From: Cloacimonetes bacterium UBA5284
GTDB lineage: Bacteria; Cloacimonadota; Cloacimonadia; Cloacimonadales; Cloacimonadaceae
Direction: 5' to 3'
Assembly: GCA_002410505.1 (NCBI GenBank)
Contig: DHSO01000011.1
Coordinates: forward strand, 416-29,634
DNA length: 29,219 nucleotides
Position numbers and translations under genes: made by a program. How positions within the stretch are numbered: position 1 is the stretch's first letter; every line of letters starts with the position of its first letter. The notes under the pieces are model-generated. The model was not told the origin of the DNA. It made no database searches and was given only the letters and a program-made list of their open reading frames with translations. Shown here piece after piece: positions 25,173 to 29,219 of this stretch.

Positions 25173-26096
25173 ATGCCAAAAGAATTAACCGGTAAAGCGA
25201 TAGCCCTGGCGATCAACAAAGTTTGCAAACAATTGGTCGCAGAGCATAACTTAAAACCCAAAATGCTCCTGATTCAGGTGGGAGAAGATCCAGCCAGTTC
25301 ATATTATGTGCAAAGTATTCTGAATACAGCTCCAAAGCTGGGATGTGAAGCCGAACTTCTGACCCTGGATGTAAATTGTGGACAAGACAAGCTTTTGAGA
25401 ATAATAGCAGAAGCCAATCAGAATCCGGATATTCATGGGATCATGATTCAGAAACCATTACCCGGAAGCATTGATGACAGTGCAGTAAACCTCAGCGTGG
25501 ACCCAAATAAGGATCTGGATGCATTGCATCCGGTAAATTTGGGCAGGATCCTGATGGAGAACGAAGTGTTTTTACCCTGCACACCGGCAGCAGTTTATTA
25601 CTCTCTGAAATACTATGGCATCGATCCCAAGGGCAAGCATACAGTGGTCCTGGGACGTTCCAACGTAGTGGGTAAACCTTTGGCCAACATTCTGCTCTGG
25701 AAGAGACCTTTTGCCAATGCTACAGTAACAGTGTGCCATAGCCGGACCAAAGATCTGGCGGCTATATGCCGATCGGCAGACATCTTGATATCCGCCATTG
25801 GCAAACCCCATTTTGTAAGCGCGGACATGGTGGCTGAAGATTCAGTTTTAATCGATGTAGGCATCAATGAAATTCAAAAACCCGATGGCAGCAGTGCCTA
25901 TGTTGGTGATATTGACTACGAATCCTGCGCGAAGAAGGCCGGGGCCATTAGTCCCGTACCCGGAGGAATTGGCCGGATCACAACCTCGGTTTTGTATTTG
26001 AATCTCGTGAAAGCCAATCTGATAGCCAGAAATATAAATAAATATGTTGACGAATATATAGACGTCATTTTTAGTGAAAACTATAAGAAACTATAA
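25173..26096 (+). CDS. folD: FolD-family methylenetetrahydrofolate dehydrogenase (cyclohydrolase Lys absent)
   Basis: A 307-residue enzyme that oxidises 5,10-methylene-THF to methenyl-THF with NAD(P)+; bifunctional members also hydrolyse it to 10-formyl-THF. The family marks are present: PASSYYVQS, GIMIQKPLP (Q93), DLDALHP (D116) and the Rossmann motif GRSNVVGKPL. Two departures are clear. The catalytic lysine of YVxxK (E. coli K54) is Ile49 here, and the PGGVGP loop reads PGGIGR (R268). Loss of this lysine removes cyclohydrolase activity in studied enzymes, so this one may be a dehydrogenase only, with a separate cyclohydrolase such as FchA elsewhere (inference). The C-terminal 20 residues extend past the usual end. 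Coupled to the YmdB-type gene. Confidence 0.88.
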   Translation: MPKELTGKAIALAINKVCKQLVAEHNLKPKMLLIQVGEDPASSYYVQSILNTAPKLGCEAELLTLDVNCGQDKLLRIIAEANQNPDIHGIMIQKPLPGSIDDSAVNLSVDPNKDLDALHPVNLGRILMENEVFLPCTPAAVYYSLKYYGIDPKGKHTVVLGRSNVVGKPLANILLWKRPFANATVTVCHSRTKDLAAICRSADILISAIGKPHFVSADMVAEDSVLIDVGINEIQKPDGSSAYVGDIDYESCAKKAGAISPVPGGIGRITTSVLYLNLVKANLIARNINKYVDEYIDVIFSENYKKL

Positions 26097-26116
26097 CCTG
26101 ATGTTTGGGAGGACCG

Positions 26117-28633
26117 ATGAATAATAAGAGATCAAATCTCTTGGCAGTCATCATTTTACTCACAGTTGCAGCTCTTTTTGTAACCGGATGTGGAAAGTCG
26201 GGGAGCAGATTTGAAAATTTGCCTCCGGAGATTAGCATTACCTCTTATGAAGGCTGGACTGAAGAATTTGTGCCCGCGACCGTGGATACAACTACCGATA
26301 ATTATTCATTCCAACAGAAAATCTTTTGGCATGCTACTGATCCTGACGGGATTATAACCGGATTTGCGTTCCGCATCTTGGACGAAAACATGGAACCCAT
26401 CCCCACTCCGAGATATGAATACCTCAGCTCTGTGGAAGATGGTTTGATACCGGATGTAATCTTGCAGAGTGAGACGCTATTGGGGAATTCCAGAGAAGGT
26501 TGGGCATATCATTATCTGCCCAGTGCCGATGAAAGCATTCCATTGGACGATGCCACTGCGGATAGAACAATTTGGACAACTCAGAAGTACGCAGTGATCA
26601 ATTTCCCGGCGGCGGACACTCTGGGTAATCCCGCAAACCTGATCTGCCATTTTGAAGTGATAGCTATCGACAACCGGGGAGATATTGTCACCAAATCTGC
26701 CTGGCGTAGATTCCGTACCGATTCTCCTCGCCCCACCTGCTTGATGGATACTACCAAAGGTAATCCTGATGGTAAGGATGTGGGAAGTGGAATCAAGCTG
26801 AAATTCACTATGCATGATTCTGACGCGTTGATGACTGAGCACGTTCCCTACAAATTTGAATTCCGCATGATGAAGATCAATGCGGCGGGAGAAACTGTAG
26901 CGGGAAGCATGACAGACTGGATAGATACTCATGATTCGGATAGAATTGACCAATATCTGCTTACCGGCTTTACTGATCCTCCTCTTGAATATGACTATAC
27001 TGAGGATGGTGTCGACTTGGGAACGATCACAAAAGTCGAAGGTCGCGCTACAGATCTTGCTGGAGTGATGTCTGAACCTGCTCCCGACGACTCTACTTAT
27101 TTTATCACCTTTAAAGTAAAACCCGGTTTTAGCCCCCGCACTTTGCTCTATCACAAAAAAATCATCGCCCTGGGTAATAACCATTTTGACGATTATAACA
27201 GTGATGAGTATAATGTAGACGCGGCACCTGTGAGTTTGTCCGGTGGCAGGACCCGGTATGGCACATCTCTGTTTATGGAAAATGTAATTCCTGAGGATGA
27301 TACCTTGGCTACAGCAGTCTATTCTGTTGTGCACAGCCCCAATTTGAAGATATGGCTGCGATGGGGTTGGTGGGGAGAATACATGAACGACTTGACTGGA
27401 GAGTATCCTACACACGAGGATTTCACTAATTCAAGTTTCCCCAAGAAAGTGGATGTGGTTCTTAGCGACAATTCTACCAGTATGAACCCGGTTAACTATT
27501 ATAGTGAGATCACTCACTACGATATTCGCTATGACAACGCTCCCTTTGTCTTCGCCCCATTCCCGGGAAGTGAGTATAACTATCGGGATGATGATGGCAC
27601 AGAATGGTTGAGACTACCGGTTTCTTCACCGTTGAATCAGTCTATTGTGTTAACTACAGATCAAGTGGAACCCGGCTTACATAAGTTTGAGGTACGTTGC
27701 GTGGATATGCAGGGAATCTCTTCAAAAAACCCCGCGGTTATAGATTTTGTGGTGAGAGCACAGATAGATCCTGCTAATCGTAATGGCGTGTTGATCATAG
27801 ATGACGATGAAAATAACGTTAATCTCTCACCAGACCAGGCAGTTGATGATCTGTACATGGAGATGGCTCGCGGGCTGGGCCTGAACGATGCAGAAATCGA
27901 TGTAGTGAAATACAGTCCCAATGGAAACGGTTCCTTGCCCATGGACTATCGTAAACGCAAATTAGCTTTGGGTTTGCTGCAAAAATACAGAATGGTTATC
28001 TATCACAGTGATAATCCCGGTAAAAGCGGCAACTTGAATCTTGAGAATGATGGGCTTAGTCTCTTCATGCAGAACGGCGGGAACCTGGTGATATCCTATA
28101 CGCATCTGGTGAAATCCCAGCTTGAAGCAATCTCAAAGCGTACTTTCAAACCCGACGCCGGAACCGAACCCAGCTTGATAAAAGCCCTTGGATTACCAAA
28201 TATTCCCAAACTGGAGGAGTTTGTAAATCCTGCTGCCCATGTGTATTTCCAGAAAGCCATCGGTAACACTCAGCTCGGGTATCCGGATGTGAACCTGCGC
28301 TATGAAAAGGATGATCCCTCAGAATGGATTAGTCCCGTGGTGCAAGGAACACAGGGATTTTCCAATGTCGCGTATTTCGTTGAAGAAGATGGAGTACCCC
28401 TTCATAATGGAGAAAACATCTATACCATTGGTGCGAAGCCTGTAGATTGGCCACTATATCCTCCCACCCAGGAATTATATGATTTCTACAACGGTCGTAC
28501 TATCGGAATAAGGCACATCAATGGCGCTACTAACAATATGGCCAGAGCTTATCTGTTTACTTTCCCACTTTCCTACATGGAAATTGATGACAGTAAGGCC
28601 CTGATCAGCAAAATCTGGTCTGAATTAATGTAA
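26117..28633 (+). CDS. large lipoprotein with Ig-like part and C-terminal Rossmann-like domain
   Basis: An 838-residue lipoprotein with lipobox FVTGC (Cys25). I do not recognise a named family. The N-terminal half has strands typical of Ig-like or fibronectin-type modules in secreted proteins: IFWHATDPDGIITGFAFRI, VIAIDNRGDIVTKSAWRRF and a later HKFEVRCVDMQGISSKNP. From residue about 555, GVLIIDDDENN and YRMVIYHSDNPGKS, then FMQNGGNLVISYTH, read as a flavodoxin- or GATase-like alpha/beta fold with no sure catalytic residues. I choose ATG 26117 over the upstream TTG 26105 because GGGAGG sits 4 nt before it. It starts 20 nt after folD and ends in a strong terminator, so it closes the rny operon although it is exported. 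Confidence 0.8.
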   Translation: MNNKRSNLLAVIILLTVAALFVTGCGKSGSRFENLPPEISITSYEGWTEEFVPATVDTTTDNYSFQQKIFWHATDPDGIITGFAFRILDENMEPIPTPRYEYLSSVEDGLIPDVILQSETLLGNSREGWAYHYLPSADESIPLDDATADRTIWTTQKYAVINFPAADTLGNPANLICHFEVIAIDNRGDIVTKSAWRRFRTDSPRPTCLMDTTKGNPDGKDVGSGIKLKFTMHDSDALMTEHVPYKFEFRMMKINAAGETVAGSMTDWIDTHDSDRIDQYLLTGFTDPPLEYDYTEDGVDLGTITKVEGRATDLAGVMSEPAPDDSTYFITFKVKPGFSPRTLLYHKKIIALGNNHFDDYNSDEYNVDAAPVSLSGGRTRYGTSLFMENVIPEDDTLATAVYSVVHSPNLKIWLRWGWWGEYMNDLTGEYPTHEDFTNSSFPKKVDVVLSDNSTSMNPVNYYSEITHYDIRYDNAPFVFAPFPGSEYNYRDDDGTEWLRLPVSSPLNQSIVLTTDQVEPGLHKFEVRCVDMQGISSKNPAVIDFVVRAQIDPANRNGVLIIDDDENNVNLSPDQAVDDLYMEMARGLGLNDAEIDVVKYSPNGNGSLPMDYRKRKLALGLLQKYRMVIYHSDNPGKSGNLNLENDGLSLFMQNGGNLVISYTHLVKSQLEAISKRTFKPDAGTEPSLIKALGLPNIPKLEEFVNPAAHVYFQKAIGNTQLGYPDVNLRYEKDDPSEWISPVVQGTQGFSNVAYFVEEDGVPLHNGENIYTIGAKPVDWPLYPPTQELYDFYNGRTIGIRHINGATNNMARAYLFTFPLSYMEIDDSKALISKIWSELM

Positions 28634-28660
28634 AAGAATCCCGAAAACAATAGTTACAAC

Positions 28661-28694
28661 AAAGAGTCCGGTTCTAATGTGACCGGACTCTTTT
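28661..28694 (+). terminator. intrinsic terminator of the rny-ymdB-folD-lipoprotein operon
   Basis: A perfect 12-bp stem (28661-28672 with 28682-28693, AAAGAGTCCGGT / ACCGGACTCTTT), 9-nt loop, then TTTTGTTTG. It lies 28 nt after the stop of the lipoprotein. Confidence 0.92.
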
Positions 28695-29219
28695 GTTTGC
28701 CCTGAATGCTTCACACGAAATCCAGCTAATGAGGCAGCTACAAGGAAGCTAAGCGCAGCGCTTATCGAGTATAATTAAACCGGTGCTCTGCAGCAATATC
28801 TATGTGGATCAGCTTGAGATCAGTTAAAAGGCCATCAAATTCGTGCTAAAACCCCCAATATGCTATGTGGTATCCGGTCCGGATTCATGATTTGATTCTT
28901 TAATAGCTTATCTGAGGCGAATCCGGAAGATCGTTATCGAATCACAATCTGCACCCCGCTTGACAATCCAAAGCGCGGGCTATCCGGGATATTGCCTTAG
29001 TTCTTTGCAATACCATATCTCGACGCCGGTCGGAGTAAAAAATGGTCTAAGTGCAATCGATACAGGTAGTTCAGCTTGCTTTGGAAACGAGCTCCCCTTG
29101 CAGCGCAAAACAATGAGAAACAGATGAAAAACTGGGGAAAACAGTTGAAAAAACAGCATTTTGCTCAAATTGTCCATTTTCTACCTGTATTCACGGCGTT
29201 CATCATCTCTTTATCAAGC
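28695..29219. other. gene-free right end
   Basis: I find no gene I can support. A 65-codon minus-strand frame (29177-28980) starts after a weak AGGT but has little protein-like pattern. A palindrome AAGCGCAGCGCTT lies at 28751-28763. CCCGC and GCGGG near 28957-28980 could pair around a TTGACA. The word AAACAG occurs three times in an A-rich stretch (29118, 29138, 29152). The region may be the leader of a gene beyond the window. Confidence 0.4.

Noticed and set aside
26477..27415. Minus-strand frame of 312 codons opposite the last lipoprotein
   Set aside because: Shadow frame; the plus strand has a lipobox and Ig-like pattern.
29100..29160. AAACAG repeats as an origin or binding array
   Set aside because: Only three copies with uneven spacing in an A-rich stretch; no DnaA box or CRISPR-like order.
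28980..29177. Minus-strand 65-codon frame at the right end
   Set aside because: Weak ribosome binding site, no family resemblance and no conserved neighbour; cannot be told from chance.

Overview
The window looks like a chromosomal segment of an anaerobic Gram-negative bacterium, most likely of the candidate phylum Cloacimonadota (Cloacimonetes) or a close FCB-group relative. This is inferred, not proven. The reasons are a very large secreted C25-type peptidase ending in a type IX-like sorting module with the motif NYPNPFNP, several outer-membrane or lipoprotein genes, a hybrid-cluster protein with ferredoxin, the [FeFe]-hydrogenase maturase HydE, and a housekeeping block infC-rpmI-rplT-pheS-pheT-zapA-(6S-like RNA)-rny-ymdB-folD. 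I see no IS element, phage gene, CRISPR array, tRNA or rRNA gene.

Left part (1-4030, minus strand): after a gene-free left end comes a compact operon read right to left: TetR-type regulator, 4Fe-4S protein, small cupin, hybrid cluster protein (hcp). A 20-bp inverted repeat with an AGCGCT core sits just upstream of the regulator gene and downstream of a plausible promoter, and a strong terminator follows hcp. The set reads as an autoregulated nitrosative or redox stress module.

Middle part (4.4-15.4 kb): a small two-membrane-segment protein on the plus strand meets, tail to tail, an 889-residue envelope protein that joins a HEYIH metallopeptidase domain, a propeller-like middle and an Omp85-like C-terminal barrel. 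Next come the 1811-residue C25-like protein, an LVIVD-repeat lipoprotein and hydE, all on the minus strand and separated by hairpins that look like terminators. The first three are envelope or secreted proteins; HydE is cytoplasmic and helps build the hydrogenase H-cluster.

15.4-17.1 kb is gene-poor. It holds one GyrI-like gene flanked on both sides by minus-strand stretches that look like decayed coding sequence.

Right part (17.0-28.7 kb, plus strand): infC appears to use a non-AUG start (ATC, or nearby ATA/ATT) placed correctly after an AAGGAGG ribosome binding site, and its leader holds a long hairpin. It is followed by rpmI, rplT, a hairpin, pheS-pheT (1-nt overlap), a coiled-coil protein, zapA, a structured 206-nt interval that I read as a 6S RNA candidate, then rny, a YmdB-type phosphodiesterase and folD with no spacing, and a large lipoprotein gene closed by a terminator. 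FolD lacks the conserved cyclohydrolase lysine. The last 0.5 kb holds no gene I can support.

No wholly new multi-gene system is evident. The most unusual items are the peptidase-propeller-Omp85 fusion, the FolD and C25 active-site departures, the non-AUG infC start, the unannotated structured RNA interval, and the eroded coding stretches.
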